Notes: generated from the letters alone by a model not told the origin. A stretch of DNA of 64,000 nt from Odoribacter sp. AF15-53 (GCF_003479425.1 NZ_QUHC01000004.1:248001-312000); one strand, 5' to 3'. Shown: positions 1 through 9,597, counted from the stretch's first letter. Numbers and translations are program-made.

Positions 1-1843
1 GAATAATAAAAAGAGTCTGGGGACAACGGTAAACCTGAGATATACCATATTGGAAGGCTTGAATTTCGAGAGTCTTTTAGGTTTGACGTATAGCGGGACA
101 ACGGGAGAATCGTATGCTTCGGAGCGTAGTTTTTATATAGCGCAGAAACGGGGATATGATTACGGGCTTTTCAGCTCGGAGTCGGCAGAATATAAAAAAT
201 CGCAATTACCTCACGGGGGAGAATTGAACACGACTAATGATCAGAATTTGACAGTGACCTGGAGAAACACGCTTGCTTACGATCATGTATTTAAACGTCA
301 TCGGTTAGGCGTGTTTGTCGGGTTTGAATGTCGTAGTTCCAAATATGACGGGACGAGTGCCACTACTTACGGCTATTTCCCGGATCGAGGCAAAACGGTC
401 ACTTTACCTCCTTTGCAGTATACGATAGGAACAGCTAAATATGATAATCCCATATATACCCTGTTTATAAAGAATAATATTGTCGATAAGAAGTCAAATT
501 ACATGTCTTATTTTGGTTCGTTGACTTATTCTTTTGCTGAACGTTATGTAGTTACCGGAAGTATCCGGAGTGATGCATCTAATCGTTTCGGACAGGATAC
601 GAAGCATCGTTTCTTACCGACCTGGTCGATTGGAGGGGTATGGCATGTTGTGAACGAATCTTGGATGCATTCTCAAAATCTTTTTAACGAGTTGAGTTTT
701 CGTGCTACTTACGGTTGGCAGGGGAATGTCGCCGAGAATTATGGTCCTAATTTGGTGGCTAAGATCATGGGGTTGGAATATTATACGAAGGAGTTCCAGT
801 TAAAAGTAAAGTCCTTACCTTATGGCGATTTGCGGTGGGAGAAAACAAAGACCGTGAATTTGGGAATAGATATCGGATTGTTGAAAAACAGATTAATGGT
901 AACGGCGGAATATTATCACAAAAAGACAGAAGATGTTATTTTGAATAAAGAGGTTGCCTACGAGTATGGAGTTAATTCCATGCCTATCAACGGGGGAAAT
1001 TTGTATAATAAAGGATGGGAATTGAGCATAGCCATGACTCCGGTAAGAACTCGGGATTTTTTGTGGACATTGTCATTCAACACGTCTAAAAATTATAACA
1101 AGATGGATTCCCAAACGGAACAAAATAAAAATTGGCGTACGGCTGTTAGTGGTAGCTTGGTGAAAGATGGTTATGCTTTGTCATCAATTTGGGCATTCGA
1201 ATTTACAGGTTTGACAAATGAAGGACGACCTACTTTTTATCTGCCGTCCAAGGAAGAAATGCCGGAAGCTGCTAAAGATGCTACTGTCTTTTTGAAATAT
1301 GCCGGAACTCTTGATCCGGATTTTGCCGGAGGTATATCCACGTCATTCCGCTACAAGACATTGACATTATCAGCTTCTTTTAACGTGAACATCGGGAGTA
1401 AACGTTTCTTGGATGATTTATTTCCCTCGGGAACCGAAGTTGATGTGCCGAGTGCGTATTTAAATCTTTCTAAGGATATGGTTGATTGTTGGAAGAAACC
1501 GGGGGATGAGAAAGTCACGAATATTCCTAATTACCCGTCTGTGGGAGGAAGTGCTCCCACTACTTCCGTGGTTGGTTCGGAATATCTTTATCGGATGTAT
1601 AACTATAGTGATATCCGGGTTGTGAACGGTTCTTTTTTCCGTTGTAATAATATATCGTTAAATTATACATTTCCGGAATCAATTGTAAAACGTTTGCGTC
1701 TGACGCATTTGGCTTTGACGGCTGGGGTAACTAATCCGTTTATTATTGTGAGTAGCGAATATAAGGGGGTAGACCCGGAAGTGGCAACAGGCTCTCAGCC
1801 TATAGTGAAGACTTTTTCACTGGGATTAAATGTTAGTTTCTAA
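1..1843 (+). CDS. SusC/RagA-like TonB-linked outer membrane protein, C-terminal part
   Basis: This is the C-terminal 600 or so residues of a TonB-dependent outer-membrane transporter of the SusC/RagA type. The frame is open to the first base of the window, so the start, plug domain and TonB box lie outside. Visible are alternating aromatic beta-strands typical of the 22-strand barrel (for example LRYTI, YNKMDSQTE, LSLNYTFPES) and a C-terminal strand ending in Phe (SLGLNVSF), the usual outer-membrane insertion signal. susD follows after 14 bases, which makes the family assignment firm. SusC proteins import bound oligomers across the outer membrane using TonB energy, with SusD as the lid. The substrate cannot be read from the sequence; the downstream thioredoxin and peptidase-like genes argue mildly against a pure glycan locus. 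Confidence 0.93.
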   Translation, partial: NNKKSLGTTVNLRYTILEGLNFESLLGLTYSGTTGESYASERSFYIAQKRGYDYGLFSSESAEYKKSQLPHGGELNTTNDQNLTVTWRNTLAYDHVFKRHRLGVFVGFECRSSKYDGTSATTYGYFPDRGKTVTLPPLQYTIGTAKYDNPIYTLFIKNNIVDKKSNYMSYFGSLTYSFAERYVVTGSIRSDASNRFGQDTKHRFLPTWSIGGVWHVVNESWMHSQNLFNELSFRATYGWQGNVAENYGPNLVAKIMGLEYYTKEFQLKVKSLPYGDLRWEKTKTVNLGIDIGLLKNRLMVTAEYYHKKTEDVILNKEVAYEYGVNSMPINGGNLYNKGWELSIAMTPVRTRDFLWTLSFNTSKNYNKMDSQTEQNKNWRTAVSGSLVKDGYALSSIWAFEFTGLTNEGRPTFYLPSKEEMPEAAKDATVFLKYAGTLDPDFAGGISTSFRYKTLTLSASFNVNIGSKRFLDDLFPSGTEVDVPSAYLNLSKDMVDCWKKPGDEKVTNIPNYPSVGGSAPTTSVVGSEYLYRMYNYSDIRVVNGSFFRCNNISLNYTFPESIVKRLRLTHLALTAGVTNPFIIVSSEYKGVDPEVATGSQPIVKTFSLGLNVSF

Positions 1844-1857
1844 ATAAATTTGATGGT

Positions 1858-3336
1858 ATGAGAAATATAGAAAATTATATAGTGATTTTTTTCATGATGA
1901 CGATCGGTATCGGTTGTAGTGGTTTTTTGGATGAATACAGTCAGGATGAGATTGTGCCGAGTACGGCAGATGATTTGGAACAGTTAATGGTCGGGGAGGC
2001 GTATCCTATAATTACGCGGGTTTTATCTTATCTGGATTTATTGACGGATGATGTCGATAGTAACTATCCCAGTGTTGCTTCTCAGACGAAAGCATTGATT
2101 ACAGGAGCGGCCGTGTTTACCTGGCAATCGGATATGTATGAACAAATGGCGGCAAATACGACAACCGCAGTGAATACGTGGGAATATTACTATTCTCGGA
2201 TTATGGGATGTAACGTGGTGTTAGATAATATTGATGCGGTGATTGGAGACAAGGGTAAGAAAAGTAACGTGAAAGGGCAGGCGCTGGCTATGCGAGCATA
2301 TTATTATTTTATGTTAGTGAATTTATATGCGAAGCCGTATAATGCCGAAGGTATTGATCGTTCGAAAGAACTTGGCGTACCCTTGATTTTATCTTCTGCC
2401 GTGAAAGATGATTTTCCCCGGCGGGCGACTATGGCACAAGTGTATTCCCAAATCGAGAAAGATTTGTTGGAAGCAGTTCCTTTAATGGATGAACACGGGC
2501 AGAATAATAACTTGTTCAAGGCAAATGATCTGTTGGTTCACAATTTGTTGTCACGTTTATATCTTTATCAGGAAAAATGGGAGCAGGTTATAAAACAAGC
2601 GGATTACGTGATCGGACGTAGCCCGATACTTTTGAATTTATCGGATGTTGTTATGGCTGATGGTCGTTTTAGTTGGATGACCGGGACGGGTGTGTTTGAT
2701 CCCGCTAGTCCCGAGTGTATTTGGCGATACTCGTCAGCTAACGAGTTTGATACTTTCTTTTACCCGTATAGTCCCCCGGTTGCTTATGAGGCTTCCCAAG
2801 AGCTGAAAGATTTGTATGGAAAAGACAATGCTGGTGGTTTGGTAGATTTGAGAAAGGAATGTTATTACCGTACTTATGCGCAAGGTACTCAGAGGATAAT
2901 ACAATCAGGCAAGAAGGCAATTACCGGAAATTCGAAAGGTATGCGAGTGGCAGAAGCTTATTTGAATCGAGCCGAGGCAAATATCCGGTTGTACTTGAAA
3001 AATAATGATGAAGAGTCAAGAAAGGCAGCTTTAAAGGACTTGAATTATTTGCGTTCATGTCGTTTTGATACCCGTACAGAGATGTATCAGGATGTAGATA
3101 AAAGAGGAAATAGTTTATTGGAATTTTATATGGATGAACGTCGACGGGAATTGACTTTTGAAGAACATCGTTGGTTTGATTTACGTCGTTACGGGATGCC
3201 GGAGATCACTCATGTACTCACGCTCGAAGCGGGACAACCGGTAACTCACGTGTTGGAAGCGAAAAGTTCGAAGTATGTGTTACCGATTCCTCAATATATA
3301 TTGGATCGAAATCCCAATCTGGAACCTAATTTTTGA
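1858..3336 (+). CDS. SusD/RagB-family nutrient-binding lipoprotein
   Basis: This surface lipoprotein should cap the SusC channel encoded just upstream and bind the imported nutrient. The N-terminus is a lipoprotein signal with a lipobox ending at Cys20 (IGIGC), followed by SGFLDEYSQDE, the usual SusD opening. Family signs are TPR-like helical stretches (AMRAYYYFMLVNLYAKPY near residue 150, HNLLSRLYLYQEKW near 225) and the C-terminal RRRELTFEEHRWFDLRRYG segment near residue 430 that is typical of RagB/SusD. At 492 residues it is of normal length. The gene is co-directional with susC (14-base gap) and the next lipoprotein gene (24-base gap), so one operon is likely. Confidence 0.95.
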   Translation: MRNIENYIVIFFMMTIGIGCSGFLDEYSQDEIVPSTADDLEQLMVGEAYPIITRVLSYLDLLTDDVDSNYPSVASQTKALITGAAVFTWQSDMYEQMAANTTTAVNTWEYYYSRIMGCNVVLDNIDAVIGDKGKKSNVKGQALAMRAYYYFMLVNLYAKPYNAEGIDRSKELGVPLILSSAVKDDFPRRATMAQVYSQIEKDLLEAVPLMDEHGQNNNLFKANDLLVHNLLSRLYLYQEKWEQVIKQADYVIGRSPILLNLSDVVMADGRFSWMTGTGVFDPASPECIWRYSSANEFDTFFYPYSPPVAYEASQELKDLYGKDNAGGLVDLRKECYYRTYAQGTQRIIQSGKKAITGNSKGMRVAEAYLNRAEANIRLYLKNNDEESRKAALKDLNYLRSCRFDTRTEMYQDVDKRGNSLLEFYMDERRRELTFEEHRWFDLRRYGMPEITHVLTLEAGQPVTHVLEAKSSKYVLPIPQYILDRNPNLEPNF

Positions 3337-3360
3337 TGTAAAATATTAACAAGAAAAGGT

Positions 3361-4266
3361 ATGAAAACAAATATATGGATATTGCTTGGAGTTTTAGTAG
3401 GAATGATCGTTGGTTGTGACAATGATGACAATATTACTCCAACCGAAGAGCCAGAGACTTTTGACGGGTTATATGTTCTACCCCAGGGAAATCATGATTA
3501 TGATGCTCGGATCGTGGCTCTTTCAGAGAAATATAATACTCGGATTTATTATAAATTTGTTGCGAAAGATTATTATTGGACGATTAGTTCTGATATTCGT
3601 TGGACGTTAGACACGGCAACGAAAGCACGTAAGGCCGGATATGAGGCAGAAGTGGCTGATGAAAATTATGTAGGAGGGCAATTGGATTTGTTGGAGAATC
3701 ATTTTTTTAAGTATTTCTCAGATACGTTACTCTATCGGGTAATGCCTTTTAAGGTGTTATTAACCAGTAAATTTGACTATGTGAAAGCTGGTTCGGGAAT
3801 GCCGACGGAACTTGATCGTACCTTAACCCATGCTTACTTCGGATATGATTATATTGGATTTAATTGGGGGAATGCAGAGGTGAAGCGAATGACAGCGGGG
3901 CAGGTAAATACCTTCAAGTCAGAAGCGGTGGCCAAGTTTTTACAAGGAATTGTCGAGCGGGGATTGATAAAGCGCACTACATTATTTACTTCGGCAACAG
4001 ATTATAATTCCTCAGCTATAACTAATGCTAATAAATACGAGTACGGAATCTTACATTATAGTTACAGGACGATTGCCGGGGATTGGGAGCAGTATGTGAA
4101 TGCTATCGTCTCAACTCCGTATGAACAATTGATAGCCCCTGGTGGTATTTTGCATCCGGATATAGATAAAAAGCAGATGATTCGTAAGAAATATACTTAC
4201 ATGATCGATCATTTTAAGAAGGAGTATAATATTGATTTGCAGGCTATCGGTGATGATGTACAATAA
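3361..4266 (+). CDS. lipoprotein related to putative zinc-binding metallopeptidases, no HExxH seen
   Basis: This is a 301-residue lipoprotein (lipobox IVGC near residue 19, then an acidic DNDDN linker). The body resembles the putative zinc-binding metallopeptidase lipoproteins often found after SusCD pairs in Bacteroidales: an early stretch predicting a long helix and strand (YFSDTLLYRVMPFKVLLTSKFDYV), then a middle part where the family carries its HExxH zinc site. Here that place reads DRTLTHAYFGYDYIGFNWG, with His but no HExxH, so catalysis is doubtful and a binding role is possible. The likeness is from general pattern only and could not be tested by alignment. It sits in the susCD operon, 24 bases after susD and 4 bases before the next gene. 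Confidence 0.55.
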   Translation: MKTNIWILLGVLVGMIVGCDNDDNITPTEEPETFDGLYVLPQGNHDYDARIVALSEKYNTRIYYKFVAKDYYWTISSDIRWTLDTATKARKAGYEAEVADENYVGGQLDLLENHFFKYFSDTLLYRVMPFKVLLTSKFDYVKAGSGMPTELDRTLTHAYFGYDYIGFNWGNAEVKRMTAGQVNTFKSEAVAKFLQGIVERGLIKRTTLFTSATDYNSSAITNANKYEYGILHYSYRTIAGDWEQYVNAIVSTPYEQLIAPGGILHPDIDKKQMIRKKYTYMIDHFKKEYNIDLQAIGDDVQ

Positions 4267-4270
4267 GACA

Positions 4271-5371
4271 ATGAATATGAAATGGGTTGGAATAGGGATA
4301 TTGTTATCCGTAATATCCTTGATCGCTTGTGCGGATCGTTCGGGGTATACGGTGACCATTCAAGGAGAAATCGAGGGGATAAAATATGGAAAGGCTTACT
4401 TGAGTACGTTGGGTGAGAATAATTCGATACTACTTTCAACACCTATCGAAAATGGTAAGTTTACGTTAAAAGGGGCGTTACCTGAAAAAGGGCGTTACCT
4501 CTTGAATGTTAATAGAAAAACGATATTTCTTTTCCTCGACGGGGAGAATATACAGGTAAAAGCTTCGTATAATCAGCTGGATAATTCTGATATAAAAGGT
4601 TCAGAGGCGAATGATCTGGAACTGGAATATAGTCAGCTGGTAAAAGAAAAATACCAGAAAGAGTTTGGTAAACTTCAAGCTGATTATCGGGAGATATTGC
4701 AGCAAGGTGATCAGAAAACGGCTGATGATAAGATGAGTGAAATCCTGCAATTGGGAGAGAGACGTTACCTGTTGGCTAAGGAGTTTATAAAGAAGCATCC
4801 GGATAATATCTTTTCTATTCATATTGCAAATATGGAAACACAGGGAAGATATGAAAAGGGGAAAGAATTGTATGATCTTCTCTCTCCCGCTATGAAGCGG
4901 ACCACTCAGGGCAAAGAATTAAAGCAACGTGTTGACGAACTGGCAAATTCAGCCTTAGGAGTTCCATGTCCGGGTATACAGGCAGAAACGGAACAAGGGG
5001 AGTTGATCACGATTGATTCTCTGAAAGGACATTTTGTCGTGTTAGACTTTTGGGCATCTTGGTGTGGCCCTTGTCGGCAGGAAATGAAGAATTTGAAAAC
5101 GCTGCATGAAGAATTTGCTTCTCAAGGAGTGAGCTTCGTGAGTATATCCTTTGATGATTCAACAGAAAAGTGGAAAAAGGCTTGTGAAGAAGAACAAATC
5201 CCTTGGATGAGTTTGCTTGATAAAAAAGGATGGAAAAATTCGGAAATCCGGCAGGCTTTGGGAATTCAACAGATTCCGTTTATCGTTTTGTTGGATCGGG
5301 AAGGGAATATTGTTGCTAAAAATATCAGGAGAAATCTATTACGTGATAAACTTGTTGAAGTAGTCAAGTAA
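4271..5371 (+). CDS. TlpA-family thiol-disulfide oxidoreductase lipoprotein
   Basis: This is a periplasmic thioredoxin-like protein anchored as a lipoprotein (signal ending LISLIAC). The start at 4271 is preferred over upstream in-frame ATGs at 4253 and 4256 because it puts the charged MNMKW directly before the hydrophobic signal core and lies just after the previous stop. Residues 20-110 form a beta-rich region like the DUF4369 domain common in Bacteroidetes TlpA proteins, residues 110-230 a charged helical linker, and residues 235-367 a thioredoxin fold with WCGPC at 264-268 and the cis-Pro region IQQIPFIVLL. Both cysteines are present, so it should be redox active. Its place behind susCD suggests a role in reducing or handling imported or envelope proteins; the partner is unknown. 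Confidence 0.9.
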   Translation: MNMKWVGIGILLSVISLIACADRSGYTVTIQGEIEGIKYGKAYLSTLGENNSILLSTPIENGKFTLKGALPEKGRYLLNVNRKTIFLFLDGENIQVKASYNQLDNSDIKGSEANDLELEYSQLVKEKYQKEFGKLQADYREILQQGDQKTADDKMSEILQLGERRYLLAKEFIKKHPDNIFSIHIANMETQGRYEKGKELYDLLSPAMKRTTQGKELKQRVDELANSALGVPCPGIQAETEQGELITIDSLKGHFVVLDFWASWCGPCRQEMKNLKTLHEEFASQGVSFVSISFDDSTEKWKKACEEEQIPWMSLLDKKGWKNSEIRQALGIQQIPFIVLLDREGNIVAKNIRRNLLRDKLVEVVK

Positions 5372-5633
5372 AATTTCCGGAAGATATAAATTGTTGTGTG
5401 GGATTGGGGATGTCTCGAAAGTCAATTTATATGTAATTACCACCTCTAGCCTCTCCTTACACAGGCGGGGAAACCGCTTGGTAATCAACTCTCCCCCTAC
5501 ACAGGGGGAGCCGGAGAGGGTAGAGGTTTCGTGGAAAAAGACTTTTGGGAAAGCCTTATCTCCCGTCCCCATTTTTGTGTGTGAAGGAAATAGTTGATCG
5601 TAACTTTTTAAATAATCCATAAAATAGAATTGT
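5372..5633. repeat. intergenic region with nested inverted repeat
   Basis: No gene is seen here. The centre holds two nested inverted repeats: an outer 14-base pair of arms at 5443-5456 and 5513-5526 (CCTCTAGCCTCTCC against GGAGAGGGTAGAGG, one mismatch) and an inner perfect stem at 5491-5510 (CTCCCCCT, loop ACAC, AGGGGGAG). A shorter related unit (CTCCTCTTAAACAGGGGAG) lies near 52555. It may be a small mobile palindromic repeat inserted between two tlpA-like genes, and might also weaken read-through to the next gene. Confidence 0.65.
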
Positions 5634-6716
5634 ATGAAAATCAGTAGTTTGTTGTTCGTTCTTTTTATTAGTCTGTTTTTTTATATGCCATTATTAGCTC
5701 AAACGGAAGAGCTGAAATTTTATTCGAAAATGGACCAGATGTATGCGGATTTGCTTCGGGCTGATAAACGCAAGTTGCCTGCCACGGAGTATGCTTTGTG
5801 TTTTGATAAGGTGGATCAAGCTGTATTGGCTATGATCGACTCGTTGCCGACGAAAGATTTGAAAGAGAAAGCGATGTTAGTTTCTTACAAAAATGTATTG
5901 AATACATTAGGACGTTATGTTGATGAAACCGATCAAGCGTTGAAGAAAAAGTTGGACAAACGGGTGAAAGGGTTGAATATGAAGTCTCCTTACGTGGATC
6001 AACTTCCTTATATACAAGAGTCTAATTTATACGGAAGGTACATGGCACATTTGAAGATGGGACAATCTATATTTGAGCGTGCTTCTTATGTGTTGAAACA
6101 TTCCAAAAGTGATGCATTCCATCGGGAAAGCGTGATGCCGATTTTGCGGTCCGGTATGGCATATTATGGTTATTCGGATTCGGTGAAGATGTTGCTGAAG
6201 GAAGTAAAATGTTATGCGAGAGATTCTCAGCTCCTTGCTTTTGCCGATATGGTGAAGGCGAAAGGAGAGGCCTTGAGTAAAGGGCAACCGGCTCCCGACT
6301 TCAACATGATGGACGAGAACGGGAGAACTTACCGGTTATCTGACTTCCGGGGAAAATATGTTTTGATGGATATCTGGTCTACAACTTGTGGGCCATGTGT
6401 AAAAGCCATGCCTGTTTTGATTGAGACAGCAAACCGGTATAAAAAGTACGAGAATGTCGTCATTATGACCATGGCTTTGAATCCGGGACAGGAAGGATGG
6501 GTCAAGTTTATGAAGAATAAAGAGTTCTTTGGAAAAATGACAAATATGCGGTGTACGGATAATGCGTCGAAATTCATGGATGACTATGCCGTATGGGTCC
6601 TTTTACGTTACGTGTTGATTGATCCCGAGGGGAACATCGTGGATGCATGGCATATATCCCCGTCCAAAGAGGAGTTCACGGAAATATTTAACAAAGAGGT
6701 TGGAATTAAATCATAG
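5634..6716 (+). CDS. TlpA-like secreted thioredoxin-fold protein
   Basis: This is a secreted 360-residue protein with a signal peptide (hydrophobic core LLFVLFISLFFYMPLLAQ, cleavage likely after LLA or AQ). Residues 25-205 are helical with no domain I can name. Residues 215-355 are a thioredoxin fold of the TlpA/AhpC-TSA type: GQPAPDFNMMDENG, then LSDFRGKYVLMDIWSTTCGPC with the CGPC redox pair at 252-255, and a C-terminal strand LRYVLIDPEGNIVDAW. It is related in length and layout to the next gene, so the two are probably a tandem duplication. The 5-base gap between them indicates co-transcription. Confidence 0.88.
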   Translation: MKISSLLFVLFISLFFYMPLLAQTEELKFYSKMDQMYADLLRADKRKLPATEYALCFDKVDQAVLAMIDSLPTKDLKEKAMLVSYKNVLNTLGRYVDETDQALKKKLDKRVKGLNMKSPYVDQLPYIQESNLYGRYMAHLKMGQSIFERASYVLKHSKSDAFHRESVMPILRSGMAYYGYSDSVKMLLKEVKCYARDSQLLAFADMVKAKGEALSKGQPAPDFNMMDENGRTYRLSDFRGKYVLMDIWSTTCGPCVKAMPVLIETANRYKKYENVVIMTMALNPGQEGWVKFMKNKEFFGKMTNMRCTDNASKFMDDYAVWVLLRYVLIDPEGNIVDAWHISPSKEEFTEIFNKEVGIKS

Positions 6717-6721
6717 AAATA

Positions 6722-7825
6722 ATGAAGTATTATATTGTATTGTGCGGGTTGCTCTTGTCTATTTTATGGGGAAGTACTCCCATTACGGGCCAAAATCTCT
6801 CCGAACGGGACGAAGTTATATTGAAAAGACTTTTTTATCATTATAATGCGTTGTTGAATCCTGAATGTATAAAATTACCTCCCGGAGAATTTATGGAACG
6901 TTTTTCGGATCTGGAAAAACAAGTTCAGGTTTCAATGGATTCCTTGACAGCTCCGATTTCTAGGGGAAAAGCTTTTTTGTATAACAAACAGGGGGTTTTG
7001 ACTAGCCTCGGACGCTACGTCACGCAGAAAGATGTTGAAGGTGCCGCAATCTTGAAAGAGGAATTGGAAAAGCGAATTTCCGATCTTAATATAGATTCTC
7101 CGGATTTGGATCTGTTATCTGATTTTGAAATTAGGAGTTTGTTGGAGGCGTATTATAATTGGAAAGCACCGAGGACTTCTATGGCCGAACGATCCACGAG
7201 TGTATTGTATAATATAAAAAGCGAAAAGGTGAGAAGAGCTTATGCATTATACAATTATAAAATGATGATACAACTTAGCGGGAGTTCTTTTCTCTCGGAA
7301 GCGTTGGCATGGGATTTTGAATTATGTTCTGTTGATTCGGTAACACTCCAAGAAGTACGAACTCTGAGTAAGAAATATAAGACGATCACGAAAGGACAGG
7401 TGGCATACGATTTTGAAATGGAGGACGAAAAAGGAAATTTGCACCGGTTATCCGACTTCCGGGGAAAATATGTATTTATGGATGTCTGGAACACGCTATG
7501 TCATGTTTGCGTGGAAGATTTACCTTTATTCATCCGGACAGGAGTCCGTTACCGGGACAAGGATGTGGTTTTTCTGACCCTCTCGTTGGATTTAGGGCCT
7601 ATCGGCTGGAAAAAACTTTTGGACCAAAAGAATATTTCTCGTTCAATCCCGCATTATCGTTCGACACAAAGAACGGAATTTATCAATAACTATTGTATTT
7701 ACGGGATGCCCCGTTATATACTGGTTGATCCTGAAGGGAAAATTGTAGATGCTTGGAATCGTTCCCCCAAGACTCCTTATTTTGAGTCTGATTTTGAACG
7801 TAAAATAGGAATAAGAAATGAATAA
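6722..7825 (+). CDS. TlpA-like secreted protein with unusual CHVC motif
   Basis: This is a paralog of the preceding gene with the same plan: a signal peptide (LCGLLLSILWGSTPITGQ), a helical N-terminal half, and a C-terminal thioredoxin fold introduced by LSDFRGKYVFMDVWNTLCHVC. The redox motif at residues 260-263 is CHVC in place of CGPC. Both cysteines are kept, but the Pro before the second Cys, which sets redox potential in thioredoxins, is Val, and His follows the first Cys as in DsbA-type CPHC proteins. A more oxidising or isomerase-like character is possible but is inference. The gene ends the operon; a terminator-like hairpin follows at 7896. Confidence 0.85.
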   Translation: MKYYIVLCGLLLSILWGSTPITGQNLSERDEVILKRLFYHYNALLNPECIKLPPGEFMERFSDLEKQVQVSMDSLTAPISRGKAFLYNKQGVLTSLGRYVTQKDVEGAAILKEELEKRISDLNIDSPDLDLLSDFEIRSLLEAYYNWKAPRTSMAERSTSVLYNIKSEKVRRAYALYNYKMMIQLSGSSFLSEALAWDFELCSVDSVTLQEVRTLSKKYKTITKGQVAYDFEMEDEKGNLHRLSDFRGKYVFMDVWNTLCHVCVEDLPLFIRTGVRYRDKDVVFLTLSLDLGPIGWKKLLDQKNISRSIPHYRSTQRTEFINNYCIYGMPRYILVDPEGKIVDAWNRSPKTPYFESDFERKIGIRNE

Positions 7826-7895
7826 CGATTGTAGAAACGGACTAATTTATCCAGATAGCTTTTTAATAGGGTAATCTTATTGTTATTAGGAGCTT

Positions 7896-7943
7896 ATACC
7901 TCATGCCTGTTACAACTTGTTGACGGGTATGAGGTATTTTTAT
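7896..7943 (+). terminator. rho-independent terminator after the tlpA-like genes
   Basis: ATACCTCAT (7896-7904) pairs with ATGAGGTAT (7929-7937), with partial extension into the loop, and is followed by TTTTTATTTT. It ends the SusCD/TlpA operon. Confidence 0.75.
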
Positions 7944-8090
7944 TTTGGTAAAACTTTGGGAATAGGGGAGTATTACTAATAAATTCAAAAGATATGGTTA
8001 TATTTTAATATTTTTTTAGGAGAATGGCTGTTTATAAATTATTACATTTGAACTTTAATTATTTGTGTTTTATATATTATTTATTGCGAG

Positions 8091-9575
8091 ATGAAACAAA
8101 TTTACCGATTATCAATTTTGTTGTGTTTGATGATTTCGGTGATACCGTTGTGCGCTCAGAAAAAGAAAGCGCATGGTAATGCCCGAAATGAGTATGTAGT
8201 GTTGGCATCCAAGGATTTACAGCAGGATGCTGCATGGATGCAAGTGGTGGATGCTTTGAAGAAAAAGCATGGAGCCGAAGTATTTTTCTACGAGAAAGCG
8301 CCTCGTGAACTTTTGGGGGATCTTCAACGGGTGAAGCCTCGTTACGTGGCGATAGTGGAGAAACCCGAACATTTGAACCGGGATTACGTGATCGACTTGA
8401 ATAAAATGAGTCGTGAGGTCGACGAGGATATTTTCGCGGATTTCCTTTGGGGAATTATTACCGGGTATGATGCGGGGGCGGCAATGAAAATGGTGAACAA
8501 TAGCACGGAACCTTTGGTCGTAAAGAATGCTTTGGCTACAATCACGGAGTTGAAAAGTGCCAAGTGGTTTGACCGTTACGCTTGGGTGGATGACCAGACA
8601 TTGGGATTGTGGGGGGAGAAGACAGGTAAAGGCGAAGCTGTGAAAACCGATAAGGTATCGGTTGATGGGCGGTTGAAGAAATTGTCGGACCTGTATGCTT
8701 GGTGTGATCCGGATTTGGTGGTAACTGCATGGCATGCTACAGAGAAAGATTTACAAGTACGTTATTCTACGGGTGACATCCGGGCGAAAGACGGGAAATT
8801 GTATTTTAATGATCATAAAACAAAAGTGACTTGGGATGTACCGGAGAGCGGGAAACGTAAAGTGTATTTTGCCGTGGGTAACTGCTTGATCGGTAACGTG
8901 AACAACACGAAGGAAAGTATGGCTATCGCATGGATGAATGGCGGTAATGCTACTGTGATGATCGGTTACGTGGTGACTACTTGGCACGGACGTAACGGTT
9001 GGGGTGGTTTGAAGTATTGGGTGACCAATCCGGGACGTTATTCTTTGGCCGAGGCTATTTACATGAATCAACAGGATTTCCTGTTCCAGCAATATCAATG
9101 GTATCCTTCTTTGATCAAAGAGAATTATCCCACGTTTGAAGGAAATGAATTCCAGCTTGCCGGGAAAAAGATAGCTGAAGCGATAAAAGGACAACCGACT
9201 AATGATCAGATCGGTTTTTGGCATGACCGGGACGTGTTAGCTTATTACGGAGATCCGTTGTGGAACGTACGTTTGCAAGAGGTGCCGGGAGAGAATGATT
9301 TTACGGTGACTTCAAAGGTTAAAGGGAAAAAATGTGTTATCACGATCAAGACCAACGAGAATTTTAGTCTGGAGCGTATGAAAGGTGATAAGTTCAAACA
9401 GGAACACGTGTTGGATTTACCGTTCAGTTATTTCTTCCCCAAAAGATTGAATAATCCTCGCCTGGCTGCCGGACAAAACTGGAAAGTCGCTGTGGATGAG
9501 AACTTCCTGATCGTTTACGATCCGGAGTTTAAGCCGAATTCAACTTACGAGGTGGTTTTGGATATTGACAAATAA
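8091..9575 (+). CDS. secreted putative clan CD-like cysteine peptidase
   Basis: This is a 494-residue secreted protein with a clear signal peptide (LSILLCLMISVIPLCAQ). I do not recognise the family with certainty. It has the layout of clan CD (caspase/gingipain-like) peptidases: a hydrophobic strand followed by His (DLVVTAWHATEKD, His215), then about 50 residues on another hydrophobic strand followed by Cys (KVYFAVGNCLIGN, Cys265), followed by a Gly-rich segment (MIGYVVTTWHGRNGWGG). The C-terminal 90 residues look like an Ig-like beta domain (FTVTSKVKGKKCVITIK). It stands alone between two terminators with its own upstream region. It could equally be an uncharacterised secreted protein; the catalytic reading is inference from the motif pattern. 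Confidence 0.5.
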   Translation: MKQIYRLSILLCLMISVIPLCAQKKKAHGNARNEYVVLASKDLQQDAAWMQVVDALKKKHGAEVFFYEKAPRELLGDLQRVKPRYVAIVEKPEHLNRDYVIDLNKMSREVDEDIFADFLWGIITGYDAGAAMKMVNNSTEPLVVKNALATITELKSAKWFDRYAWVDDQTLGLWGEKTGKGEAVKTDKVSVDGRLKKLSDLYAWCDPDLVVTAWHATEKDLQVRYSTGDIRAKDGKLYFNDHKTKVTWDVPESGKRKVYFAVGNCLIGNVNNTKESMAIAWMNGGNATVMIGYVVTTWHGRNGWGGLKYWVTNPGRYSLAEAIYMNQQDFLFQQYQWYPSLIKENYPTFEGNEFQLAGKKIAEAIKGQPTNDQIGFWHDRDVLAYYGDPLWNVRLQEVPGENDFTVTSKVKGKKCVITIKTNENFSLERMKGDKFKQEHVLDLPFSYFFPKRLNNPRLAAGQNWKVAVDENFLIVYDPEFKPNSTYEVVLDIDK

Positions 9576-9597
9576 GTTCAATTTATAAATAATAAAG

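Noticed and set aside
8217..8735. Antisense open frames in the secreted peptidase-like gene
   Set aside because: No ribosome site or recognisable protein; the plus-strand frame has a signal peptide and a terminator after it.
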